Counted from the first letter of the stretch, positions 1-6,264 are shown. The stretch: DNA of 7,171 nucleotides from Pseudomonadota bacterium (GCA_030917985.1 JAUPTR010000228.1:1-7171); one strand, 5' to 3'. Notes: a model not told the origin generated them from the sequence alone. Program-made: numbers and translations.

Positions 1-278
1 GTTGATGCCGCGAATGACATACGACACATCGGCCTGCTGGCCGCGTGCCACATACAGTCCCGGCACCCATTGCAGGATTTCATCAAGGCTGGATGCACCA
101 TTGCGGGCGATATCGTCGGCTGTGATCACGCTGGCCACCGCCGGCGCCCGGCTCAGCAACTGGCGTTGCTGATGGTGGGTTGCTCACCAAAGGCCTGCAC
201 CAGGTCGTTATCAACCGTGACTTCGGCCAGTGCGACATGTGGCAGTAATAACAGCATGCCTGTAAAACGGGGATTCAT
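1..278 (-). pseudogene. TonB-dependent receptor, N-terminal part, frameshifted and cut by the window edge
   Basis: This is the beginning of an outer-membrane TonB-dependent receptor; the substrate is unknown. The likely start is the ATG at 278-276. It opens a signal peptide (MNPRFTGMLLLLPHVALA, then EVTVDNDLVQAF), and this frame hits a TGA at 155-153 after 41 codons. A second frame, open from 183 to 1, carries an unmistakable plug domain: APAVASVITADDIA, then LDEILQWVPGLYVARG and VIRGIN at the edge. In related receptors a DLV-x-x-(F/Y)-G-(D/E) segment leads directly into APAVASVITAEDI, so the two pieces belong to one gene. The frames can be joined only between about 156 and 183, and one missing base is enough. 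No Shine-Dalgarno sequence is visible before the ATG. The gene lies 76 bp downstream of the flavin reductase gene on the same strand. A sequencing error cannot be excluded. The family is certain; real gene inactivation is less so. Confidence 0.8.
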
Positions 279-354
279 GATGAAGATGAATATGGTAAGT
301 AGAGGTTCTGCTCTATTTCTAGTGCCATTTGCGGCAACTATCCAGTGCGTTTTC

Positions 355-936
355 CTATTGCCTGCAGTCGTCGCTGCTCACGCTGAACTGTTCGCCGGTG
401 CTGAAAAATGCCCCGCCGGCCTGATAGTGAATGGTGCGTTTCCCGGCTGGAGTGTCTTGCCAGTGGCCATTACCAAACACCTCCGGCAGCGCCCAGGCGG
501 CCACCACTTCGGCCAGAAAAAGGTCATAACGCTGTTGCACCTGCGGTTCGTCGAGAATGCGGCATTCGAGCCAGGCGATGCAGCCATCCAGCAGCGGCGC
601 GCTGATCTGGCTGGCGGCGTGGGTGAGCAGATTCAGCTCGGCAAACTTGTCGTGTTCGCGGCCGCTGATCGAGCCCGCGGCCAAGGTCTGGCTGGCAAAG
701 CTGCGGCACGGGATGTTCAGCGCAAACTCGCCACTGGCTTCTATCAGCTCGCGGGTCAGCGTGTTGCGGTCGATGACTACCGCCACTTTGGGCGGATCAA
801 AATCCAGCGGCATGACCCAGGATGCGGCCATCACATTGCGCTGGCCGCTGGCCGCACTGGAGACCAGCGTGACCGGGCCGTGGTTGAGCAGGCGATAGGC
901 CTTGGCCAGCGCTACGGGCTGTTTGTTTGACGACAT
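355..936 (-). CDS. Flavin reductase-family (FMN-binding split-barrel) protein
   Basis: A 193-residue protein of the flavin reductase-like domain family (DIM6/NTAB type), normal in length for single-domain members. These proteins bind FMN, and many use NAD(P)H to supply reduced flavin or act as small flavoprotein oxidoreductases. No signal peptide or membrane segment is seen, so it should be cytoplasmic. Visible family features are PVTLVSS near residues 21-27, NVMAASWVMPLDFDPPKVAV at about 34-53, SGEFALNIP at 68-76 and the conserved GSISGREHDKF at about 88-98. The ATG at 936-934 is preceded by a good ribosome binding site (GGAGAG, about 6 bases upstream). It lies 45 bp downstream of the octahaem cytochrome gene on the same strand, with no obvious terminator between, so it may be the fourth gene of that operon. 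Its physiological partner is unknown; a link to the neighbouring electron-transfer genes is inferred only from position. Confidence 0.88.
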   Translation of the reverse strand: MSSNKQPVALAKAYRLLNHGPVTLVSSAASGQRNVMAASWVMPLDFDPPKVAVVIDRNTLTRELIEASGEFALNIPCRSFASQTLAAGSISGREHDKFAELNLLTHAASQISAPLLDGCIAWLECRILDEPQVQQRYDLFLAEVVAAWALPEVFGNGHWQDTPAGKRTIHYQAGGAFFSTGEQFSVSSDDCRQ

Positions 937-981
937 GTTGGCTCTCCGGATCTGCGTAGCCGCGATTGTAACCGCCCGTCG

Positions 982-1746
982 TCAATCATCGTCACGGTGT
1001 TCACGGCGCCGCTCGCGTTTTTGGCTTTGCTCGCCATTGCCATCACCCAGCGGCCCGCGAATATCGTGTTCATCGGCATTGCGGTGGCATTCCACGCAGT
1101 TGTCGAACTTGCGGATGCCTTCCTCGATATGCTCGCGGCGGATGTTATTGGGCGTGTGCTCGTGGCAGCCGTAGCAGGTGTAGCGGCTGTAGTCGTTGCG
1201 CACGTGGCAGGTCAAACATTCGGCGTTGTGGTCGCGGTCGAGTTCAAAATAGCGATCATGCTCGAAGGTAGCCGGGGTCCATTTCTCCTGGCTGTGGCAT
1301 TGCGAGCAATTGCCGCTGATCTGTTTGTGCAACGCATCTTTCGGCGACTCATGACATCCCTGGCACTGTTCACGGGTGGCCGTTTGCAGCAAAGCGTGCT
1401 TGAAGTGCCCCTGCTGGCGATAACGCTTCACCCCGGCATGGTCGCTGTGGCAGGCGATGCAGTCCTGGCTTTGCAATTTTTGATGGAACGGCGTTTTGCT
1501 CAGCGGTTTGACGACAGGCTTGCCCTTGGTGTTGAGCACACCGATGTCATCCGGCTTGTGGCAGCTGATGCAGCGCTCGGCGCTGGTGCCCTGCAGCGGC
1601 GCATGGCAGGCAAAACAGTCGCTTTCCAGTTGCTGGTGGCCGGGGATCAGCTTGCCGGGGCTGACAGTGAGGTTGGGAAACACAAATACCAGCACGGTCA
1701 GCACAATCAGGTTGACCGCCAATACCAGCTTTACAATCGGTTTCAT
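982..1746 (-). CDS. Membrane-anchored octahaem c-type cytochrome (cytochrome c3-like)
   Basis: A 254-residue multihaem cytochrome c. It carries eight CXXCH haem-attachment motifs at residues 44, 59, 96, 128, 147, 177, 191 and 217 (CFACH, CISCH, CIACH, CQGCH, CSQCH, CLTCH, CYGCH, CVECH). Many other histidines (H37, H88, H103, H114, H117, H140, H163, H173, H197, H206, H227) could be distal ligands. Residues 5-23 are a hydrophobic helix, either an uncleaved anchor or signal sequence, placing the haem domain in the periplasm. The ATG at 1746-1744 is chosen because it begins directly before this helix and overlaps the upstream stop codon as ATGA, suggesting translational coupling. An upstream in-frame ATG at 1836 would read through the preceding gene. 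No CxxCK motif is present, which argues against octahaem tetrathionate reductase or NrfA-type enzymes. The C-terminus is a highly charged tail rich in Arg, Glu and Asp. Likely role: periplasmic electron carrier for the two proteins encoded upstream. The terminal acceptor is unknown. Confidence 0.93.
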   Translation of the reverse strand: MKPIVKLVLAVNLIVLTVLVFVFPNLTVSPGKLIPGHQQLESDCFACHAPLQGTSAERCISCHKPDDIGVLNTKGKPVVKPLSKTPFHQKLQSQDCIACHSDHAGVKRYRQQGHFKHALLQTATREQCQGCHESPKDALHKQISGNCSQCHSQEKWTPATFEHDRYFELDRDHNAECLTCHVRNDYSRYTCYGCHEHTPNNIRREHIEEGIRKFDNCVECHRNADEHDIRGPLGDGNGEQSQKRERRREHRDDD

Positions 1747-2318
1747 ACCCAGCCCCAGAACAAAAAGATGCTGACGATATGCCCCAGCGTCAACACTGCA
1801 AACACGATGAAAATCGGGATATGTACCTTGCGCCACTGCGCCATTGCGCCGAGCGTCACTGAATCCCAGTACACCGCCTGTTCCACTTCCGATTTCGACA
1901 GGCCGCGCAGCTGGTAAGACTCACGCTGGCTCTGCACATGGCTGCGTGAGCGTTCCAGCAAAATCTTGCCGACCATGCCGCTGACGACATTGACGCTCAT
2001 GGCGATGGTCGCCAGCCACGGCAGGATGGTGTTGAAATGCACGCCGGCGTGGATCAACACCAGCAACGATCCCAGCCAGGCACCAAATTCATGCCAGTTG
2101 AGCAGGCTGCGGGTGTTGCCGGCGCTGATGTATTTACGCTTGCGCAGCGAATAGGTGAGCGAGGCGATGATCAGCAGAATGCCGGGAATACCCAGATAAC
2201 GCCCGACCCACACCAGATTCAAACGGTGCAGCAGAAAGTCGCCGGCCAGCGTGGCGGCAGCCAGCAGGCCGAGGGTGAGGGCGAAGGGCAATATTTGTTG
2301 CCGCCAGAGAGTGCTCAT
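1743..2318 (-). CDS. Integral membrane protein, probable di-haem cytochrome b (ferric reductase/cytochrome b561-like)
   Basis: A 191-residue membrane protein with about five hydrophobic segments near residues 9-30, 41-58, 77-97, 101-121 and 166-189. Two of them carry histidine pairs of identical spacing: H76 and H90 in the third, H166 and H180 in the fifth. This HX13H pattern on two helices is what the b-type cytochromes of the ferric reductase/NADPH oxidase group use to hold two stacked haems; H94 is an additional histidine. I infer that it carries electrons across the inner membrane. The start at 2318 has a strong ribosome binding site (GGAGG at 2330-2326) inside the end of the upstream flavoprotein gene, whose stop lies only 2 bp away. 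Its own stop overlaps the ATG of the octahaem cytochrome gene. The loop at about 122-163 is polar and charged. I do not recognise a named protein; haem binding is inferred from histidine placement. Confidence 0.85.
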   Translation of the reverse strand: MSTLWRQQILPFALTLGLLAAATLAGDFLLHRLNLVWVGRYLGIPGILLIIASLTYSLRKRKYISAGNTRSLLNWHEFGAWLGSLLVLIHAGVHFNTILPWLATIAMSVNVVSGMVGKILLERSRSHVQSQRESYQLRGLSKSEVEQAVYWDSVTLGAMAQWRKVHIPIFIVFAVLTLGHIVSIFLFWGWV

Positions 2319-2320
2319 GC

Positions 2321-3583
2321 TCAGGCCTCCAGCGTCAGGCTGGTTTTAGGGGTGCAGACACACAACAGGCAATTGCCCGGTTCCGGATCAAAATCCGGTG
2401 TCTGCCGATATGTCACTTCGCCGCTGCGTATGGTTGTCTGGCAACTGCCGCAGCCACCGGCACGGCAGCCGGAATCGACGACGATGCCGTTGGCCTCGGC
2501 AAAATCCAGCAGGCTGCCGGCCGATGCCTGCCAGGCCAGCTGTTTGCCGGAACGGGCGAAGTTGATGAGGATTGCCTCGCCCGTGGCGACGGATTCCGCC
2601 GCTGCTGTTTCCGGCTGTGCCACGCCACGGCGTTTGATCGATGCCGGGCCAAATGCCTCGTAATGGATCTGGCTGTCACTCACGCCCCAATCCTCCAGCG
2701 CGGCCACCATACTCTGCATCATCGGGCCGGGGCCGCAGATGTAGTAATGGAAGGGCTTTAGCGGCAACAACAGGCGTAACAACTGGATATCCACCCGGCC
2801 CTGATGCTGAAAATCCCGCCCCGGCTGATCGCCCGGCAATGGATTGCTGAAACACAGCTGCAGATGGAACTGCGGATGTTGCGCCGCCAGTTGCCGCAGT
2901 TGCGGTGCCATCACCAGTTCCTGGCTGTTGCGCACGCCGTAGAACAGCCACACCTCGCGCTGCGGCTGCTGCGCCAGCAGCCAGTAAAGCATGCTCAGCA
3001 TTGGTGTGATGCCAATGCCGCCGCCGATCAACACCACCGGCGCATGGCCTTGATCGATATGGAAATGCCCGGATGGCGCGCGCACCTGCAGCTTGCTGCC
3101 GACGGCCACCTGGTCGTGAAAATAGCTTGAGCCCAGGCCCGGCGGCAGGCTGGAGTCGGGCGGCGCCGGCACACGTTTGATCGACACCCGGTAATGGTCG
3201 GCGTGTGGTGCATCCGACAGCGAATAACAGCGCACGATTGGATTGCTGTTGTCGCGCGGCAGCTGAAAAGTCAGAAACTGCCCCGGCAGAAATGGCGGTA
3301 GCGGCTTGCCGTCTTCTGGCACCAGATAAAACGAACACACGGATTGCAAGCCATCCTCGAATTCCTTACGTTCAACGCGGAAGCTGCGGTAGCCATTCCA
3401 GGCGGCGCTGCTGCCAGGCGTGGCCATGGGCTGCGCCGGCGAGGGCGGCAGTGTCTGATCGCGGGTGTGCCAGCGCAGCTGGCGATATTCCTGCCAATGG
3501 CGCCAGAAGCTGATGCTCAGCCACAGCGCCAGCTGCAGGCAAACGGCAGCGGCAATCCACAAGGACAAGGAAAGCACAGTCAT
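2321..3583 (-). CDS. Membrane-anchored FAD/NAD(P)-binding oxidoreductase with C-terminal [2Fe-2S] ferredoxin domain
   Basis: A 420-residue electron-transfer flavoprotein. Residues 5-26 are a hydrophobic helix (membrane anchor), followed by a basic stretch. Residues 65-175 are a ferredoxin-reductase-type FAD domain (LPGQFLTFQL at 99-108; RCYSLSDAP at 118-126 for FAD). Residues 183-310 are the NAD(P)-binding domain (GGGIGITP at 187-194; CGPGPMM at 283-289). Residues 335-420 are a plant-type [2Fe-2S] ferredoxin domain with ligands C373, C378, C381 and C408; C405 and C410 lie beside the last one. The module order matches flavohaemoprotein/Hcr-like reductases, but those lack this N-terminal helix. 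The ATG at 3583-3581 is chosen because it directly precedes the helix and has AAGG about 9 bases upstream; an upstream in-frame ATG at 3664 would add 27 residues with no membrane logic. It is the first gene of the leftward operon, so it probably takes electrons from NAD(P)H and feeds the membrane cytochrome encoded next. Confidence 0.92.
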   Translation of the reverse strand: MTVLSLSLWIAAAVCLQLALWLSISFWRHWQEYRQLRWHTRDQTLPPSPAQPMATPGSSAAWNGYRSFRVERKEFEDGLQSVCSFYLVPEDGKPLPPFLPGQFLTFQLPRDNSNPIVRCYSLSDAPHADHYRVSIKRVPAPPDSSLPPGLGSSYFHDQVAVGSKLQVRAPSGHFHIDQGHAPVVLIGGGIGITPMLSMLYWLLAQQPQREVWLFYGVRNSQELVMAPQLRQLAAQHPQFHLQLCFSNPLPGDQPGRDFQHQGRVDIQLLRLLLPLKPFHYYICGPGPMMQSMVAALEDWGVSDSQIHYEAFGPASIKRRGVAQPETAAAESVATGEAILINFARSGKQLAWQASAGSLLDFAEANGIVVDSGCRAGGCGSCQTTIRSGEVTYRQTPDFDPEPGNCLLCVCTPKTSLTLEA

Positions 3584-3669
3584 CGTTCTGACCTTTTTGA
3601 TGGTCGGCCATAAAGGGGGAGGCCGGGTTGCCCTGGCTAGCTGATATCGAACGAGGGGGTTCATTCAGT

Positions 3670-3838
3670 CTAGCAGCCTGTCGGATTTGAGTGATCGTCA
3701 CGAGACGAGTGGGAAAACGAGACCAGATTTGCCCGTTTTTGAGGCGCATAGCGGGGCTATGCAACGAGAAAACGGGGAAAAGTGGGCCGTTTCTCCTACT
3801 GGCGCAGTAGATCAGCCTCAAGTCCGACAGGCTGCTAG
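3670..3838. repeat. 169-bp fold-back palindrome, MITE-like element
   Basis: The ends are inverted repeats of 22 bp with one mismatch (3670-3691 against 3817-3838), starting CTAGCAGCCTGTCGGA on the left and read in reverse complement on the right. Pairing continues inward with small bulges: TGATC at 3692-3696 against 3810-3814, an imperfect AGT-GGGAAAACG stretch on the left against the complement of 3787-3800, and CCCGTTTT at 3732-3739 against 3769-3776. The centre is a perfect 6-bp stem at 3746-3751/3757-3762 with a 5-base loop. The element midpoint (3754) is also the centre of that loop, so the entire unit is one long imperfect palindrome. It encodes no protein. TA lies just inside both ends, compatible with TA target duplication, but this is not proven. 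It is probably a non-autonomous mobile repeat. It sits between the perfect FNR-type box and the leftward operon. Confidence 0.8.
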
Positions 3839-3870
3839 CCACATCCGGATGGCCCGGGGGCATGGCGGGC

Positions 3871-3884
3871 TTGATCCGGATCAA
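3871..3884. promoter_or_regulatory. Perfect FNR/ANR/DNR-type binding site
   Basis: TTGATCCGGATCAA matches the FNR consensus TTGAT-N4-ATCAA at every fixed position, and the whole 14 bp is a perfect palindrome. It lies 287 bp from the start codon of the leftward oxidoreductase gene and 292 bp from the copper receptor start, so it could serve either. If it acts at the usual -41.5 position on the leftward operon, transcription would begin near 3836, at the edge of the fold-back element, placing that element in the 5' leader. Activation under low oxygen is inferred from known FNR-family behaviour. Confidence 0.75.
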
Positions 3885-3941
3885 ATAAAACCGGGCTGGC
3901 AATGGGTAACCCGACCCGTTGCCAACTTTGCCTGCAATGGC

Positions 3942-3956
3942 TTAAGGCGGCCTTAA
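3942..3956. promoter_or_regulatory. 15-bp perfect dyad, possible operator
   Basis: TTAAGGCGGCCTTAA is a perfect inverted repeat with 7-bp arms around one central base, lying between the two FNR-type boxes. It has no T tract and is too short for a convincing terminator. It looks like a site for a dimeric regulator, but it does not match a consensus I recognise. Confidence 0.35.
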
Positions 3957-3980
3957 CAAGGGCAGCGCCAGGCTGGATGG

Positions 3981-3994
3981 TTGATCAGGGTCAA
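3981..3994. promoter_or_regulatory. FNR-like binding site with one mismatch
   Basis: TTGATCAGGGTCAA matches TTGAT-N4-ATCAA except for G in place of A at the first base of the right half. It is the box closer to the copper receptor gene (183 bp upstream of its ATG). OprC/NosA-type receptors are known to be expressed anaerobically in pseudomonads, so control of this gene by an FNR-family regulator is plausible. The promoter itself could not be placed. Confidence 0.5.
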
Positions 3995-4176
3995 GTTGTG
4001 GTGAATTGGCCCGGATTGGCAAAACGCCTGTGCAGGCCTGTTTTTGTTAAATATTTCATGGGTTTGTAAAAGTGTGTGCGGCGTTTTGCTGCGTGCTTGC
4101 GACAATTTGCCGCATCCCCTGCCGGCGGGCGGACTTTTATCATCTGCGCGTTATGTAAAGCCTTGGAAAAACCATC

Positions 4177-6222
4177 ATGATTTGCCGTCGCGCGCCGCTG
4201 TTTATCGCCGTTATCTCCTGTTATCCCTTGTTCACCCATGCTGCTGAGGGTGTTGATCTCGATCCGCTGGTGGTGACTGCCACCCGCATGTCCGAGCCGC
4301 TGACCTCGGTGGAATCGGCCAAAAGCCCGCGCCAGCCGGTGCCGGCACATGATGGCGCCGATTACCTGAAAACCGTTCCCGGCTTTTCGGTGATCCGCAA
4401 GGGCGGCACTGATGGTGATCCGGTGCTGCGCGGCATGGCCGGCTCACGCCTGAATATCCTGCTGGATGGCGAGCAGATTCTTGGCGGCTGTGGCGGCCGC
4501 ATGGATCCGCCGACCGCGTATGTATTCCCCGAAGCCTACGACCGCATCACCGTGATCAAGGGCCCGCAAACCGTATCACACGGGCCGGGCAACTCGGCCG
4601 GCACGGTGATGTTCGAACGTGAACAGAAGCGCTTCAGCCAGCCGGGCTGGAGCCTTTATGGCAGCCTGCTGGGCGGCAGCTTTGGCCGTAACGACGAAGT
4701 GATTGATGCGCGTGTTGGCAATCAGCTGCTGGATGGCCGGATTGCCGCCACCCGCAGTGATATGAACGATTACAAGGATGGCAGCGGCAACAGTATTCAT
4801 TCGGCCTACACCCGCTGGAGCACCAACGCCGTGCTGGGCTGGAACGTGAATACCAGCACCCGTCTGGAGCTGAGCGGCGCCAAGAGTGACGGCGAGGCTG
4901 CATATGCTGACCGGGCGATGGATGGCAGCAAATTCGAGCGCGACAACATTGGCCTGAAACTGGATATGCGCAAGCCCATGGCCAATGTCGAAAGGGTTGA
5001 GGCGCAGTTGTTCCACAACTACATCGACCATGTGATGGACAACTATACGCTGCGTGACACCACGGGCATGGCCATGGCCATGAACCCGGATCGCCTGACT
5101 ACCGGCGGCCGTTTTGCGCTGACCCTGGCGCCGGCAAAGCAAACCGAGCTGAAGCTGGGCCTGGATCAGCAATCCAATATCCACACCAACCGTTCGGGCA
5201 CCCCCGCCATCCCGGTGGGCAGCAAGCCACGGGTGGAAGATGCCAACTTTGACCAGCTGGGCCTGTTTGGCGAGCTGACACAATACCTTTCGCCCGCCAG
5301 CCGTGTGATTGCCGGCCTGCGTGCCGACCGCTGGGATGCCCAGGACAAGCGTGCCAGCGTTAGCGTGGGCTCGGGCATGATGGCGGCCAGCGTGGCCAAC
5401 CCCACTGCCGGTGAGCAGCGCAGCGACACCTTGCCGAGTGGCTTTGCCCGTTACGAGCAGGATGTCAGCAACGGCCAGGTTACCCTGTTTGGCGGCCTGG
5501 GCCATGTGCAGCGCTTTCCGGATTACTGGGAGCTGATCAACAAGGAAGCCACCGACTCGCTGAGTGCGTTTAACACCAAACCGGAAAAAACCACCCAGAT
5601 CGATGCCGGCCTCACCGGGCAGTGGCAGGGCAACCGCGTGGGCCTGTCGGCATTTGCCAGCCGCGTCAGCGATTTCATCCTGATCCAGTCCAACTACGTC
5701 AAGCCAGCCATGATGGGCAGCCGCAAGGCGACGGTGACCCGTAACGTTGATGCCTCAACCTGGGGTTTTGAAGCCAATGCCGGCCGCAGCCTGATGCGTG
5801 ACCTGAATCTGGATGCAACCCTGGCCTATGTACGCGGCGAAAACCGCAGCGATGACCTGCCGCTGGCACAGTTGCCACCGCTGGAAGCGCGCCTGGCGCT
5901 GAATTACGACAACAAGCAATGGTCGGTGGGCGGTTTGTGGCGCATGGTGGCGGCGCAGGATCGTGTGGCTGAAAACCAGGGCAATATCGCCGGTCAGGAT
6001 ATCGGCACCAGCGCCGGCTTTGGCGTGTTGTCGCTCAACGGCGGCTGGAAGGCCAGCAAATCGCTGCAGCTCACTGCCGGCATCGACAACCTGTTCGACA
6101 AGACCTACGCCGAACACATCAGCCGCAACGCTGCTGCCATTCCCGGTTATGCGGTGCAGACCACGCGGGTGAACGAGCCGGGCCGCAATCTGTGGGCCAA
6201 ACTGACACTGGCACTCGATTAA
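4177..6222 (+). CDS. oprC: TonB-dependent copper receptor, OprC/NosA type
   Basis: A 681-residue outer-membrane receptor for copper. Residues 1-22 are a signal peptide with a likely cut after THA. A TonB box-like DPLVVTATR follows at 29-37, then the plug domain (GGTDGDPVLRGMAGSRLNIL at 76-95; DPPTAYVFPEAYDRITVIKG at 110-129) and a beta-barrel to the end. The copper-ligand motifs known from Pseudomonas aeruginosa OprC, CxxxM in the plug and HxM in the barrel, are present as C105-M109 and H285-M287. The start has only a weak ribosome binding site (GGA about 9 bases upstream) but gives a proper signal peptide. In Pseudomonas stutzeri the homologue NosA is tied to anaerobic growth and copper supply for nitrous oxide reductase; an FNR-like box upstream here agrees. 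Oddly, the chain ends in LALD rather than the aromatic residue usual for outer-membrane barrels. It may import copper or a copper complex. The family assignment is very secure. Confidence 0.94.
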   Translation: MICRRAPLFIAVISCYPLFTHAAEGVDLDPLVVTATRMSEPLTSVESAKSPRQPVPAHDGADYLKTVPGFSVIRKGGTDGDPVLRGMAGSRLNILLDGEQILGGCGGRMDPPTAYVFPEAYDRITVIKGPQTVSHGPGNSAGTVMFEREQKRFSQPGWSLYGSLLGGSFGRNDEVIDARVGNQLLDGRIAATRSDMNDYKDGSGNSIHSAYTRWSTNAVLGWNVNTSTRLELSGAKSDGEAAYADRAMDGSKFERDNIGLKLDMRKPMANVERVEAQLFHNYIDHVMDNYTLRDTTGMAMAMNPDRLTTGGRFALTLAPAKQTELKLGLDQQSNIHTNRSGTPAIPVGSKPRVEDANFDQLGLFGELTQYLSPASRVIAGLRADRWDAQDKRASVSVGSGMMAASVANPTAGEQRSDTLPSGFARYEQDVSNGQVTLFGGLGHVQRFPDYWELINKEATDSLSAFNTKPEKTTQIDAGLTGQWQGNRVGLSAFASRVSDFILIQSNYVKPAMMGSRKATVTRNVDASTWGFEANAGRSLMRDLNLDATLAYVRGENRSDDLPLAQLPPLEARLALNYDNKQWSVGGLWRMVAAQDRVAENQGNIAGQDIGTSAGFGVLSLNGGWKASKSLQLTAGIDNLFDKTYAEHISRNAAAIPGYAVQTTRVNEPGRNLWAKLTLALD

Positions 6223-6264
6223 TCCGCATATTCCCGGCAGCAGGGCTGCAGGCCGCTCTGGTAT

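Larger units (their letters stand above)
3584..4176. other. 593-bp divergent intergenic region between the electron-transfer operon and the copper receptor
   Basis: No convincing gene lies here. From left to right it holds the leader of the leftward operon, a 169-bp fold-back element (3670-3838), a perfect FNR-type box (3871-3884), a 15-bp dyad (3942-3956), a second FNR-like box (3981-3994), and an AT-richer stretch around 4041-4075 before the rightward receptor gene. The short open frames here lack homology signals and overlap the palindrome. I could not place -10/-35 elements with confidence for either direction. Confidence 0.75.

Noticed and set aside
312..327. TGGCAC on the minus strand before the TonB receptor start as a sigma-54 promoter
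   Set aside because: The -12 GC at the required spacing is absent (AG is found instead).
70..930. Plus-strand open frame of 286 codons opposite the flavin reductase and TonB receptor genes
   Set aside because: Its translation shows no family features, while the opposite strand has a clear flavin reductase and a TonB plug domain.
982..1746. Octahaem tetrathionate reductase, NrfA or hydroxylamine oxidoreductase as identity of the multihaem protein
   Set aside because: All eight sites are plain CXXCH with no CxxCK, the protein is much shorter than those enzymes, and it has a membrane-anchor helix; an electron-carrier role fits better.
997..1917. Long plus-strand open frame (306 codons) opposite the octahaem cytochrome and membrane cytochrome genes
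   Set aside because: It runs antisense to two well-supported genes and its hydrophobic, Ala/Val-rich product is a by-product of GC-rich codon use on the other strand.
3687..3956. 89-codon plus-strand open frame across the intergenic region
   Set aside because: Most of it is made of the fold-back palindrome and regulatory sites; no ribosome binding site or domain is seen.
4026..4045. Small hairpin GCCTG/CAGGC followed by five T residues, as an attenuator before the copper receptor gene
   Set aside because: The stem is only 5 bp with a 2-base spacer and overlaps another palindrome (CAGGCCTG), so it is too weak to call.
4576..5505. Minus-strand open frame of 309 codons inside the copper receptor gene
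   Set aside because: It is antisense to a strongly supported receptor gene, with His/Gly/Ala-rich low-information sequence and no recognisable domain.
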